DNA of 64,000 nucleotides from Mortierella sp. BCC40632 (GCA_011634665.1 WAEK01000012.1:966001-1030000), one strand, 5' to 3'; counted from the first letter of the stretch, positions 33,944 through 47,537 are shown. Numbers and translations: made by a program. Notes: generated from the sequence alone by a model not told the origin.

Positions 33944-35527
33944 CTATAGGTTACTTGATCGATATTCGAGTGCTGGAGGAGTGTATCCGGAAGAATGTTG
34001 GAAATGTCACCTTTGAAGTAAGATTTCTTGCCAGAATACGCCGAGGTGTCCCCCTTTTTTTTGCACTCCTAGTCTGTAATTGCGGCGACTAATGTCTTTT
34101 CGACCTGGATGTCTTTTACGCGAGCTAGGAAGCTTTCAAAAAGACCAAACGAGTCTTGAATATCACAGTCCCTTCGCCAAGAAAGTCAGAAGGGCCACAA
34201 CTCTTGAACTACATCACCTCGCCTAACGTGGTACGTTTGATCATGCTTAATTCCCCAGCCTCTTTCAGCCATTCCAATGCGGAGGAACTCTTCCTGACTA
34301 GTTGATGCTTCTCATTATTTTTCTGTCATAGCTTATCAGTAGTGCAGCATGCTGTGCAGCATCAATGATGGGCTTTTCCTCGACTGCAGATCTCTTGGCA
34401 AAGAACAAGGACGGCACAATTATTCGATGGACAGCATCAGGTATTGGATCTTTTTGACAACCGTACAGTATAACGCGGTGAAGTACCAGCTCTAACCTCT
34501 CATTGTAATTACCAATATATCTATTTATTTATAGCTGGCAACTACACCAATCCAATCTCACCAACTTCCTTTTCTTATGGTGCGGTCAGTCCAGAGACGC
34601 CGCTTATGCGACTCTCGGAACTGTTTAACGTAAATCACTTTATTGTATCGCAAGCCAACCCGTACATTGTTCCCTTTATGTCTCGAGGACTACGAGACCG
34701 CAAGTCAGGAAGGTCAGACAAATATGGCTCTGTCAGCTTCACGGAGCGATTGGCCAAGGTAGTTTTGGCAGAGATCAAGCATCGTATGGGCCAGGTAAGG
34801 AAGCGCACATTTTATCCTACATGCTACCGCTATCGTTGTCATCTTGGATTCATGACTCACCGCTTTGATTCTTTTTACTATTATCCTATAGCTGAACCAA
34901 GCTGGGTTCTTGCCTCATTTCTTTGTTCAACTCGTGGAAGAAAAGGTGTCAGGCAATGTAACGATCGTTCCTGAGGTTCAACTTCAGGATTTCATGACTC
35001 TGGTCTCGAATCCAACCAACGAGTCGATTCAATACTGGATTCTCAAGGGTGAACAATCAACATGGCCAGCCTTGTCCATGCTCAAGTACCGTCTTATGAT
35101 TGAATTAGCTCTAGATCGGATCCTGCTTCAACTTCGAGAGGAAGCCTCCCCATCGATGGCAACCCTTGGTCAAGATGGAACACACCAGCATATCATGACC
35201 AGTATCCGGAATGCACATCATCGTCGTCAGAAATCGGGACCCAAGCGATATGCACCCAATACACAATCCCCCTCGGTGACCCGAAGAGGAAGCAGCGTCA
35301 GCATTGGAACCTTGGGCCGTCTCGCTCCAATGACGAGTCATACTGAGTGTGAAGAACAGGATAGAGCAGAACGGCTCTATCAGCAACAGCAACAGCAACA
35401 AGAGCAGCATCATCACAAGAGTCAGGATTATGAAGGATCGATGAATGGGGGGGAGAAGGGTCTTGGATTGCTCGAGCCAGAACCAGCTTCATACCTGGAT
35501 CCGAAGCGGTCTAAAAGCATGCACTAG
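32687..35527 (+). CDS. Patatin-like triacylglycerol lipase, TGL3/4/5-SDP1 type
   Basis: Nine exons: 32687-32758, 32925-33405, 33500-33603 (end uncertain), 33736-33832, 33950-34017, 34129-34230, 34332-34440, 34535-34794, 34892-35527; about 642 residues. An N-terminal hydrophobic segment ([20 protein letters not shown]) is followed by the DUF3336 region and a patatin domain with the nucleophile elbow GASAG (about residue 208). Family members hydrolyse triacylglycerol on lipid droplets. SPNVLISSAA and [18 protein letters not shown] match the family. Oddity: where relatives have the catalytic DG(S/G) before this last block, this protein reads [10 protein letters not shown], so the Asp appears to be Tyr. 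The donor of exon 3 is ambiguous: the GT at 33604 keeps phase but discards VNTDE, which resembles family sequence. The C-terminus is Gln/His-rich and disordered. Confidence 0.88.
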
Positions 35528-36263
<736 letters not shown>

Positions 36264-38951
36264 TTATGAACTGGTTAAGGTCACAGTGACCAATGCACCT
36301 TCAATTGTTGTCCTAGATTGAGAGAGAGAAAGAGAAAGAACGCGATTAGTTGTCAAGTTAGTGTGTCCTTTTTCTTTGTTGGTCGGCCTGACTTGGGCGC
36401 TTGACTAATTCAACAGGATAGAAGACTGAAAAAGAAAAAGAAAAAGAGACAGAAAAACAAAAAACAAAAAAGAGCATCGAAAAACAAGCCAGGGAGAAGG
36501 GTGGAGGGGTCCGAACCTATTAATCTGTCTACGGAAGAATTTGGCTTCTTCTTCTGAGGCAAATCCAAGCTTAAGGCTTTGGTCTCCATGCTTAGATATT
36601 GTCTAGCAAATGCAAATGCAAATGCAAATACAAATACAAAGAGGGAGAGAAAATCACAATGTTAAAATTCTCGTAAGGCATTTACAGGGTCATGAGCTTC
36701 CTCAGACACAACTCTCAGAAGTCATCGAATAAAGGAGACTTACGAGAATACTTTTGACGCCAGAGATCCCCTCAGCAAGCTTACGGATAGAAGCATCCGA
36801 AACTGATCCAGGAACATTGTCTATCAAGACAAATCCTCGAGCAACAGCTGGGCCTCCACTGCCACTACCGCCACCACCACCAACAGCACCACCAAGTCGG
36901 GAAGAAATATCGCCCCGTCCTCCTTGGTCTCGTGGTCCTGCTGATGAGTCGTTCGACTCTCGCTTGTCTCTCAAGAAGGCAACTGAACCCCGATCCTCAT
37001 CTTGAGGACGATTCTGGTCATTGCGAGCTGGGCCTGCGCCATTGGATTTGAAGGCTTTTCTAGAATCTTCAAAGTCTTCTCCGGTCCGTTTTAGTCCCGA
37101 GAGCCTGCTGCTGATATTGGATGAGTTATTGCCAGTAGGTCCCGCGCCACTGCCACCACCACTCGATCGTGTATTCAAAACTGGAGAACGGCTTCTTCGA
37201 CGCACTGGTGATCGACTGTCGGCCCTTGATCGTCTAGGGGAAACGGATCGTCTCGATCGGACAGGGTCGTTCGTTCGCCTATCCGTGGGGGGCTCTCGGG
37301 TAGCAGTCCTGAATCCAGGATCATTTGGTCTCACATTGCCACGGTACGCGTCGTTGTTGTCCCTGCCAGCATAGCGATCATCGCGATCAGTAGACGAGTC
37401 GTTGCGACCTCTGTTTTGATCATTGCGGTCCTAAAAATGTCCAACCAATCAATAACATTAAGCGTGAGCATCTGTCCTAGCCTGGGGTTCCTTTCTTTCT
37501 TCTTCAAGAAGGAAAATAATTCCACGCAAAAAAAGAAAAAAAAAATCCTACCTCCATGTTCTGATCTCGTCCTCGAAAGTCCCGATCATGTTGCTCCATT
37601 GGACCCCTGCCGGGCTGTGTTGAATATCCACCTATTCTCTTACCAGGACCAGAAAACTGCTGTGGGTTTTGTTGTTGTGGCTGCTGTTGTGGGTGTGGTT
37701 GCTGTTGTTGTTGCTGAAACTGTGGGGAAGCCTGCTGGCCTGCCATAGGGTTAGGTACTCCTGGAATCGCCGGAAGTCCACCTCGGTTCTGAAAGTTGGG
37801 ATTAATGTGGATGGTTCGGCCAGACCCACCCATCCCATTCTGGGCTCCACGACCCATCCCCTGGGCTCCTGGTCCTCCAAAGGGAAACACCATACCCTGG
37901 TTGTTGAATCCATTCCTACTCGTTTCGTTGGGTGTAAGAGAAAGATAGGGATACGGTGAGTGACCAAGGCTATTTGCTCCTTTTACAAGCAAAAAGAAAA
38001 AAGGACTGAACCAGCAAGAACTCGCTCGATCTCCTTTGCTCAACGGACAGGAAGGGGGGAGGGAGGGATAAAGTCAAAATCTTACCCTGGGAAACGACCG
38101 CCCATGTTCATGCCCATATTCATGTTGTCCATACCCATACCCATCATACCCATATTCATATTCATGCCCATGCCCATGCCCAGGTTCGGGGACATGTTCA
38201 TTTGGTTCATGTTCATACCCATACCCATGCCCATGTTCATACCCATGCCCATCACTCCCCGTTGACCCATCCCTGGTCCTCCTTGAACTGGTCCGGCCCC
38301 ACCTCGACCCATTCCTGCACCGCCTCCTCGGTTCGAATATCCCATGTAAGGATGTGCTCCACCTCTTCCACCTCGAGAAACCATTCCTCCACGACCATGG
38401 CCTCCTCGCATTCCTGGTTGATTGGAATCTGATCGTGGGCCGCTCATGGGCTGTCGTTGACCGAATCCACCCTGATGGTTCTCGCGTTGCATTGGCCCAG
38501 AACCTTGGAATTGTGCCTGAGCTCCATGATGACCGCCAGTTCCATGTGTTGGCGCGGATGGAGCTGAATTAGAGCCTTGAGCGTCTGTGGTGGAGACAAG
38601 ATCCTTGTTTAAATTCCCTGTCCGGTCAACATTCAGTTCTTCATTCTTGGGTTTTTCGTTTGTGGACTGGGAAGCATTGGCATTGGATTCGACGGGTGCA
38701 TGGGTTGGTTGAGTTGATGAAGCCCCAGTAGATTCGTTGGAAGGTTTGACGGGCAAATCTAACCCAAGGTCGTCGTCTCCTGCTTCGAAATCGAATTCGT
38801 TATAGCCTTCGACGGCGGCGAGGTCAGCCTCGTTGAGACCATCGGCCTCGAAATCATAAGTGTCACCATAATCGAGAATGTCTTCGACATCGTCGTAGAG
38901 ATCCAATGGATCTTTGCTGAGAGACTTTTCCTTGTCGGCGTCGGCAGACAT
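36264..38951 (-). CDS. RRM protein with acidic, Gly/Met-rich, Gln-rich and RS-like regions
   Basis: Five exons on the minus strand: 38951-38086, 37915-37552, 37430-36744, 36602-36517, 36312-36264; 683 residues with consistent phase. The N-terminus is acidic with DLYDDVEDILDYGD. Then come RGG-like Gly/Arg stretches, a GMGMNMN-type Gly/Met/Asn repeat (about 38090-38270), a Gln/Pro-rich stretch, and an RS-like block (RRRSRSPV). A single RRM closes the protein: FVLIDNVPGSVSDASIRKL (beta1-alpha1), KLGFASEEEAKFFRRQI (RNP1 and alpha2) and GALVTVTLTSS (last strand), spread over three exons. The composition suggests a nuclear RNA-processing factor. The DLYDDV start recalls cleavage-factor I subunits (CPSF6/7), but there the RRM is N-terminal, so no name is given. 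The two small last exons are needed to complete the RRM and so are well supported. Confidence 0.83.
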
Positions 38952-41922
38952 TGGCTGTCGAGTGTTTCTTTTCTTTTCTTTTCTTTTCTTTTTGTTTGCT
39001 TCTTTAGTTCCTTGTCAAAGGGCGAAGGAGCTGTGGATACAGAAGAGACCAAGCTGGACGAGACGCGACAAGAAAAGAACCGAGATGCAGGGCAGATGCG
39101 CGTTGGTAACAAAAAAAAAAAAAAAAAAAAAAGGGCGTATAAAGTTGTGTGAGCGCGTAAGGATGGCGAGAGAAGAGTCGATCCGTAGGTACGAGAGAAG
39201 GATGAGAATCGACCAGAGACAAGACAGGATGGAGAGACGCGTCGATTGAGTGTATTAAATGCACCCTAGAGAGAGAGAGAGAGTGAAGAGTGAAAGAGCG
39301 CGTGTGCGTGGCGTGGAGCGGAGGAAAGGAGGATGCAGCACTGCTAAGGTGGAGTCCGTCGTCTGGCGTGAACGTCAAAGTGGCTTGGCGAGACGGTGAG
39401 AAAATGACGGCCCTTCTCTCTCTCTCTCTCTCTCTCACTTCTCTCACTCTCTTGATCAAAGCCAATTGGCTTTCTCTCTCTCTCATTCTATCTCACTCTA
39501 TCTCTCTCTATCTCTCAATCTCCTCTCTCCTCAGCCACCAGGCACCAATCTGGCAGTTGAAGCACAGCTCGTCAACTTGGACAGCTCCCCTGCAGCACTA
39601 CACTTTCTATCCCTGCCCTGGGAACATTGGATGAGCCTATTGCCTACCCAATGAGGATGCCGTCGACCCGCGGGTCTGTGTAACGCAATTCTTCACCTCT
39701 TCCTTTTCTTTCGCTTTTCTCTCTCTCTCTCTCTCTCTCTATTGATAAAACCCTTCAGCCAAGACACGAAGAATACGGTGCACTCTCTCTTCTTCCCCTA
39801 GGCATTCTACCCTTTTTGCTTTGTCCCGAGGAAGGAATATGGCCAACACTGATGTATCCTGCACGGTACGTGGATGGCATATGTATATAATGGGACAGGT
39901 CTGCATGGAAGACATCTTTCAGTCTGAGCAGATGCATCGACGACCACTCCGCGGCAACGTCCATCTCGACGGCATGAAAGAGCATAACTAAGAAAGGAGG
40001 CGTTGGCAAGTCATCTATTGCCATCATAACAGGGGGAGCAGGTAAGAATAGAGAGAGAGAGAGAGAGAGAGAGAAAAAACAAGAAAGAGATAGGGTACCG
40101 TGGAGTAAAGTTCCTACGGAGAGCTTGCATCCCCCTCGTCCTCCTCCTAGGCAATCTATCTTTTTTTTTTTTTTTTTGGAAAAAAAAAAAAAGAGTTCAG
40201 GCCAATTTCCGCGCGAGTCAACCAAGATGGGTCTCGAGCATTGGGTTTTTCTTGCCAATGCTCGGCAATAATTTATCTTTGCCTGCCAACCAAGCAGTCG
40301 AGGTCGCACCATAGCCGACCCAGATCCAGGCACGGCAGCCATACAAACCTTTTCTTTTCTCTTCTTCTCAACCCCCTATCTATACTCTAGAGAGCCCCCG
40401 CTTACCTACGATGGGCCCATGAGGCTTTCAGTCCGCGAACAGTGCGTTCTCGTGGCGCGGCGCGGAGTGGAGGAAACAAGCATAGAAACGAACGATTGGC
40501 GTGTGTGTGCAGAGCGACGAGCATCTGTGTCCAGCCACCGCGTAAGGTTACGCTCCACCTGTGCTCATAGACCCTCGTTTGGCTGACCCAATCTGTGGGG
40601 CCATACCGTAGACTGGCCTCCGGGGGTGATCCGCGCGGTTATTGGTGTTTTCTATCCTAGTGCTGTTATCCCCACTCGATCGTCGTTTGGGCCTGGCAGC
40701 AGAGCAGCAGGAACCCGTCTTGATTAAGTGCGAGGAGCCAAACTAAACCTTATGTTGACCTGTCTGTCTGTCTGTCTGTCTGTCTTTTTTTGTTCTCTTT
40801 CTTCTATTCAACGGCCGCGGACTTTGCTTGCGCCAGGGACCGCCTGCGCACGCGGGAGAAGACCATTCTGGCTGGTTGGCTGGGTTCAAGACAGATTGGC
40901 CCAGAGGAGTAGACCGGGGGTCAGGCCCCGGAGAGCGCGGCCAGGTCAGGTACAGGTTGACAGTGCAGGGCAGCGGAGCGAGTAGGAATAGGGAGAGAGA
41001 TGGGCAAAGAGAGAGAGAGCGAGAAAGGCAAAGAAAATAAAGAGACGGAGAGAGGGGGACGATCGGGGGTGATTCTCCGCGGAAGGTCGGCAAGAGAGAG
41101 AGAGAGAAAGAGCACAAACACTCTCTCACTTTCTCACTCTCTTACTCACTCCCTCTCGCTGCAAGAGCGCCTCCCCCTCCCGTTCACCGTGGCCTCGCCT
41201 CGTCCTACTCCCAGCCAGTGCATGCAGTCGCACATCATCTCTTTTCCTCTCTCTCTCTCTCTTTCCCTCTCTCACACACACCCTCTTCTCTCTTTCTCCC
41301 TCTTTCTCTTTCACTCCCTTCTCCCACACACATCCTTTTTTTTTCTTTGGTTCTTGTGTCCATTGGGCCCCGCTCTCGTTTTCTTCCACACCCATCTTTG
41401 TCACAAGCCCATGCCATGGTCCCTGGTGGACAGTCGGCTTTAAAAAGCAGCAGGTAACGCTCTTGTCAAGGGTCGTCCTTGCTGGTTTTATTCCTGTTTT
41501 TGTTTTTTTTGCTTTCTTTCTGTTTTTTTCTTTCCTTCCTTCCGTCTTTCCTTTTCGTATCCTCGCTCTCTGTCTGCACCTCGACTGCCTACTCCACTGC
41601 TCCCGTTCCATCCACCTTTTCCTTCGCTCTTCCTAATGCTTTCCTCCCGCTCCCTCCTCCCCACTACTTCCATCCACCAGCCACCCACTCTTGCCAAATC
41701 GTTTTTGCGAGCTCCCCAGATCCGCTTCACTCACCTGCTCGTTTGTTTTCCACTCCACTCACTCACACACCCCTCCAAACGCTGCCACCATTGTCTGCAT
41801 TATCCCTGCCGCCGTGTTCGCCTCGGGCGGCCGCCCCTCGTCCTCGTCCTCCTCCCCCCGCACCCTGATCACACTATACCCCCGTCATCACTCCTGACCA
41901 CATCCATCCCCCCATACACAGT
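38952..41922. other. 3-kb divergent spacer, RRM gene / cyclin gene
   Basis: Low-complexity-rich upstream region: (CTTTT)n at about 38967-38990, an A run at about 39110-39132, CT repeats at 39417-39440, 39474-39530 and 39720-39740, T(15)GGA(12) hairpin-like sequence at about 40161-40193, (CTGT)n at 40759-40785, GA repeats at 41010-41110 and CT-rich sequence to the cyclin start. Open frames here are low-complexity and not supported. Confidence 0.5.
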
Positions 41923-44607
41923 ATGAGAGTCCTCCAGAGCCATAACCGCCATGTGTCTGCTGATATCTCTTTCAGGCCCCAATATGACCCCACCTACAGG
42001 TCCGCCGACAGAGCTACGTCCTCTCCTTCGCGCTCTCCTTCGCCAATGACCTCCTGGATGACCGACACGCCTGCTGTCGCACCCCTATCTTCAGCTACCT
42101 ACAAACAGCGCCACCCCCATCCCTCTCACCACTCTTATCACCACCACCACCATTCATCTCATCCTACTGCTGCTGTCGACCCCTTGCGCTCTGTCCTCGG
42201 TAAGGCTCGCGTTGCCAAGCCGTCGTTCACCTTTAGCACTGCCCCTGCCAGACAACATATGGACCAACTTGTGCACGGCGTTGGTCGCTATGGTTCCATG
42301 GACCACTCAGACGACCCTACTGTGGTCCATTCCCGCAGCTCTTCCTCACCCTCGCCCTTGCCTGCAGCTCCAGACGCCCTTGTACGCTTCGCCTCCCCTC
42401 CAGCAGTACATGCACGGAACACACAAGGTTCTTTGTACAGCCAGTCTCCGCGGGGAAATCACAATGTACGGCAAGCCTTGATTAGTCGTATCAAGGCCGC
42501 CTTGGACAGAAACAACAGCGCCGTTGCTGCTTCCACCAACATTCATACTCGCGACTCGATGGGTGCCTATGGTGACCACACACCAATGTCCCCTTCTACC
42601 CCAAGTTGGGAGGGCAATATGGATCCATTCCGATTCTCACCAAAGAGTCCCGTGCCTTATCAGCCACGACAGCCTCCTATGCTCTATGGCGTGAGATGTT
42701 CCGAGCGTTGTCTGCGAGCCTATATGGGCCAAAGTTCCGAAATGAAGAAGAGCTTTCAACGACTCCAAAGCCTCGATAGCGGCAAGGTCGTAAATCGGAC
42801 CGTCGGTATGTATAACAATAACCCAAAAAAAAATTCCACAAAACAAAACAAAACATGAAATGGCTTGATCAAGAAGATTGTCTCCCATAACTTTACCTCC
42901 GCCCCAAGGCAAAGCTCAATTTGTCAAAGAGCCTCCTCTGGCTGGGCCTTGTCGGGGGGAAGGAGACCTCTTGTTGTCCTATTTGTTTTCCTGGGAAACA
43001 ATTTGCAGTTGTGCTCTCTTTTCTCTCGCATTGCATGCGCGCTGACCTCTCGCCCTGACCCGGCCCTTGCTTTTTTTTTTTTTTTTTTTTTTTATTGGGC
43101 GAATATTGATGTATGAATAGCTTTTTGCACTCAGCTTACAGTGTCAAGATGGGAACCAGGTTCTGTGCCCTCAACGCAACAGGGATCCTCTACTGCACTT
43201 GTACCGATCCAGAGGGGTGACCCAATGTATGCGACAAGGCTCATGTCCCTTGCAAATTACATCCGCCACATTATCTCGTTGACAACAGGTGGGCCTGCAC
43301 AACCGGGTCCTCAACGTCAGGATCAAGGTTCTGCTGTGCCCCCTCCATCTCCCGTTCGACGAGAGCATCGCCCCTCCATGGACTGGCAGGACCAGCACCC
43401 TTCGCATGCTGGCAACAGCAACAGCAATGGCTTGACAGGGAACAGTGGTTCGAGGACGGGTCCCGGACCGATCAAAACTGAGCACAGCTGGAGTCATCGA
43501 CCTTCAGATACTCATTCGAGACGTCCGACACCATACCATCGTCCTCAACAACGAACATTGCATCATGAAGAGCAACCACCGAACAAGCAACAGTATTACG
43601 ATTCAGAACATACTGAATACCGTTCGTCTCAAACTCGACAAGATATGTCTCAATACCATTCTACACTTGCCTCGCCACGCTCGCCCACGAGTCATCGATT
43701 CCCTCCCCCATCCCCAACTGAGGCGGCTGCTAATTCACACCCATTGCTCCATGTTCCTCATCCGAACTTGACTCTTACGCTGGCACTAATGTTTATTGAC
43801 CGGCTAAAGTCGGTAAGTGAAAATCAACTAAAGGAAAGCTGCATGGTGACGACGACGGGACGTGTTTAAGCTCGAAGGAATAGCCCTTGTTGACTCTTTT
43901 TTTTTTTCTATTTTTTTTCTTTCTCCCTCCCTCCCCCATGACAACAGAAATGGCCAGAAGCAACGGGAGAAGCAGGATGCTCGCATAGACTATTCCTTAT
44001 TGCATTCATCATCGCGGCAAAATACCGCTGCAGTGTGGAGCTTGCACCACCGACGACTATGTCGGGCGAAGACATGCAGGAGGTGTCATCGCTGGAGCAT
44101 TCATTGGAGGATCGATTGAATGCGGAGCTAATCTTTTCCAATCATGCCTGGGTCCGACTCTTGAATCTTGGTTCCTTCTACCGCTCCAACTCCTCTTCCT
44201 CGACGGGCGGAGCAGGGGCAACACCACGGAATCAGTCACCTTCGCCCAATTCTCCTACCATGACCACGCATGCCCATTCGAATCATGCACACGGCAACAA
44301 TGTGATTGCCACCCATGTTAATAGTAATACCCCTACCTCTCCACGGACACTTGGTCCCGATGGAGCCATGATCGGTTCACAGCCGCCGTCACTTGTTTCG
44401 GCGGCTCAACCGGTTTCGGCCATGTTGCAGGTGGAAGATCTTGATCGGATGGAAGCTGAATTCCTGACGTTTTTGAACAATGATCTTGGGGCTAAAGGTA
44501 GTGATTTGGAGACGTGTTGGAATCTCCTAGTTGAGAAGAAGGAGACCAACCAACCCTCTGCACAGAATCCTCCTTCATCTCATTCGCTGCCACCACAGTC
44601 TCGATAG
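41923..44607 (+). CDS. PCL/PHO80-family cyclin-like protein
   Basis: Three exons, 41923-42805, 43142-43812 and 43948-44607, encode 737 residues. The first 294 residues are Ser/Pro/His-rich and disordered. Cyclin-type sequence begins after intron 1 (YATRLMSLANYIRHII) and, after a disordered insert of about 150 residues, resumes with LTLALMFIDRLKSKWPEA, HRLFLIAFIIAAKYRC and a block from SGEDMQEVSSLEHSL to LQVEDLDRMEAEFLTFL, with another Ser/Asn-rich insert between. This is the helix pattern of the Pho80/Pcl cyclins, which activate Pho85-type kinases in nutrient and cell-cycle control. Intron 2 falls inside the cyclin box and rebuilds DRLKS-KWPEA exactly. The partner kinase and role are not known. 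The two large inserts inside the fold are unusual. Confidence 0.8.
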
Positions 44608-46091
44608 TTTTATTTCTTTTTCTTTTTTTTTCTTTTTCTTTTTCTTTTTTTGTTTGTTGTTGCTTTGTTTGTTCCTAGTCTTTTGTTTTTCTTGTTCATT
44701 TTTTGTTCCAACGACAACTGCAGGCAGCTATTCCCCCTCTTCCCTCCTTTCTCTTTTCCTCTTTCATTCTCTCTTCTCTTTCTCTTTCTTTTTTTTTTCC
44801 CCCCTCCCTTTGTTCTCCTGTCTCCTTCCTCCTCGTCCTCATCCTCCTCTCCCCTAGCAAACTAAACTACTCATAGGCAAACTTGTAGAATATAATACCA
44901 TAACGCCATTCAAACAATGCTGCCGCGGAACAAAAAAAAAAAAAAAAAAAATATGGACATGTAGGTTTTGGTGCAGCGTAGTACTTTGTTGTACTTGAGC
45001 ATGTAGCATGTATACTACGTACTGTAAATGGATGACACAGGAAGGGCTGAGGGAAAGACAGTTTAAACATGCGGTTGAAAAAAAAATATTGCATGCTGCA
45101 GGAAAAGAGGATGAGAGAGGATAGGGGGGTGGGAGGAAGAGGACAAGGAGGACAAGAAAAGAAGGAAAAGAAAAATAGACAACAACAACAATAACAACAC
45201 TCCCTTAGCCCATTCAAACATTCAAACGGAGAAAAGAAAAAAAAAAAGGTCTCGAGTCCCCTCCCCTATTTCGGTTAATCATCTATGATAGATGGGAGGG
45301 TGGTGGTAGCACCATCCCACTCCAAAAGGCGCACGCGGAAGAAGACAAGGAAACAGTAGAGCTGGCCACAAAAAAAAAAAGAGAGAGAGGACTTTTTTTT
45401 TTTTTCTTTCTTTTTTTTTCGATTTGTTGTCATTGTCCAGTTGCGTGCGGCGTTTTATGTGCATGGGATCTGGGATGGTACAACCGTATATCTCTGCATA
45501 AAAAAAAAAAAAAAAAAAAATATATTGAGTTTTTTGGCTCACCCTACTTTTTTGCCATCGACCAAAAGCCCAAAAAAAAAAAAAAAAAAACTCTCACTGC
45601 GCCAGTCTGGTAAGGGAATGGATCATGTATTTCTTTATTTTGCTCTACCATTATCGCCCTAGTACAGTAGTTTGCTCTATCTTCTCGTTTGCTTCCGCGG
45701 ATTCAAGGAGAAGGTGGATAAGAGAGAATGGCTCTAGGAAAATAATAATAATAAAAAAAGGTCATGCTCTATCTACACACATCGTAGGTCAAACAAGCGC
45801 GTCCATCCGTAGACTTTTAGCGAGGAAAAAAAAAAAGAGAGAGAGAGAGAGAGAGGGAAAGAAGGACAGAGCAGTGAGAGAGGGAAAAAAATAAAAAGGT
45901 CCTTTGCCACTCATAGAGTCACCTGATTCACCCTGTCAACCAAACCAGCTCGTGGATTGATTTCTTTTTTATTTCTTCTAATCCATCACCCGTCTCCTCT
46001 ACACACTTCATAATCACACGCACGCACAAGAGAAGAAAGAGAAAGAAAGATTGACTGAGAGTGAAAAAAAAAAAAAAAAAAAAAGAGAGAA
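44608..46091. other. Spacer between cyclin-like and POLD4 genes
   Basis: Pyrimidine-rich directly after the cyclin stop (44610-44860), then AT-rich with A runs near 44931-44951, 45501-45521, 45572-45590 and 46064-46084. The last A run and a short GAGAGAA lie immediately before the POLD4 start codon. No gene seen. Confidence 0.5.
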
Positions 46092-47203
46092 ATGCCGCCA
46101 TCCAAGAAACCCAACACTACGACCACATCACCAACAAATGCATACTTTCAGCGGGGAAGGAAAGCGACCACCACGAACCGTGTCGTGACTGCAAAACAAC
46201 CATCGACTACGACTTTGACCAAGTCCGACCAGGCTCCGCTCAAAGAGACTCAGCAACAGCAGAGCAAGGAAAGGACAACAACAGAGGTCGAGGATGAAGT
46301 AGAGGATATCGAGGACTCGGAGGAGGAAGAAGAGGAAGAACAAGATCATCATGAAGTGGAAGCTGCCTCGTCTTCATCTGCAGAAGAAGACCATGAAGAT
46401 TTCAGTGTTGTTCATGGAGACGAGATTGAGGATTCGGATGAGGACGACTATGACGATGACCAGGGCGCATTCACCGACTCTTCCTTGGCCTCACCTGTTC
46501 TCCGACCGACGCGTCCCTTATCGGAGGTGGATGAAGTAGATGCCGAGCCATTGGAAAGTTTGGAACGGGATTTGAAGTCACCGTCGCCACTCCCTGCAGA
46601 GGTTCCTGTCCAAAAAACTTCTTCATCGGCCAAGAAGAGCACACGACGGTCCTCACGGTCTAGGAAATCGACTGATAGTGACTATGTGGTCCCAGATGTT
46701 GGCGATATCCATGTTGGATGTAAGTTGGTAGTATTCAGGGCTGGAGAGTACCCCCCCCTTTTTTTTTTTTTTTTCCTATTTTGTCTGTAATGGGAATCAA
46801 ACCAACCATGGCGTATGATTTGTTTAAAATCACAACTAGTTCACCAAGCTGGTATCTCGGAATCAGAAAAGTTGCTCCGGCAGTTTGATCTTGCCAGCAA
46901 GTATGGACCATGTTCAGATATGACAAGACTGGAACGATGGGAACGTGCTTCTCTCCTGGTAAAGTCTCTCTCTCTCTTTTTTTTTTTTTTTTTTTCTCTC
47001 TTCTTCTTTTTTTGGATATAATCCTCTAAGAGGGAGAAAAGAAAAAAAAAAAAAAAAGGCAATCAAACCCCTCCCCCTTCTTCTCTTACTCATCTTTTGA
47101 CCGATGCAATATTATATAGGGTCTGGAACCACCACAGGATATCAAGGAGATGCTCCTAAAGTATACAGAGCTCGAAGCTCCACTTTTTGAAGGACGAGTT
47201 TAA
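46092..47203 (+). CDS. POLD4: DNA polymerase delta subunit 4 (p12/Cdm1)
   Basis: Three exons, 46092-46719, 46840-46958 and 47120-47203, encode 276 residues. The last 75 or so residues are the conserved POLD4 core: FHQAGISESEKLLRQFDL, YGPCSDMTRLERWERA and LGLEPPQDIKEMLLKY, spread over all three exons. This small subunit stabilises the replicative polymerase delta holoenzyme in the nucleus. The first 200 residues, absent from the 107-residue human protein, are disordered, with a strongly acidic stretch (EVEDEVEDIEDSEEEEEEEQ) and a basic Ser-rich patch (KKSTRRSSRSRKS). A canonical PCNA-binding box is not evident; TTTSPTNAYFQRGRK near the N-terminus could be a degenerate one (inference). Each intron carries a T run. 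Confidence 0.9.
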
Positions 47204-47537
47204 AGGGCTGGTCTTTTTCTTTTCTTTTCTTTTCTTTTCTTTTCTTTTCTTTTCTTTTCTTTTCTTTTCTTTTCTTTTCTGGACTTTGACGATCGTCCCC
47301 TCCACTTGGTTCAAATTGCCACCACCCCAAGGGCCCTGGTCTTTTTGTTATTATTATTATTTTTTTTCTTTTTCTTTCTTTTTCTTTTTTTTTTTCTCTC
47401 TCTCGTTCCACCCGTATATCAGTAATGCGCAAAGCAAACAATATTGGAGACGAAATAAAGGTTCTTGAGGACATCCCCCAATAGAGTGTGGTATTGAGCA
47501 AACTTGCTTGGCCCAAAGACAAAAGTCTGTGCATTTC

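Noticed and set aside
39755..40342. 195-codon open frame on the minus strand
   Set aside because: Contains poly-Phe, poly-Lys and Ser/Leu runs from simple repeats and no recognisable domain.
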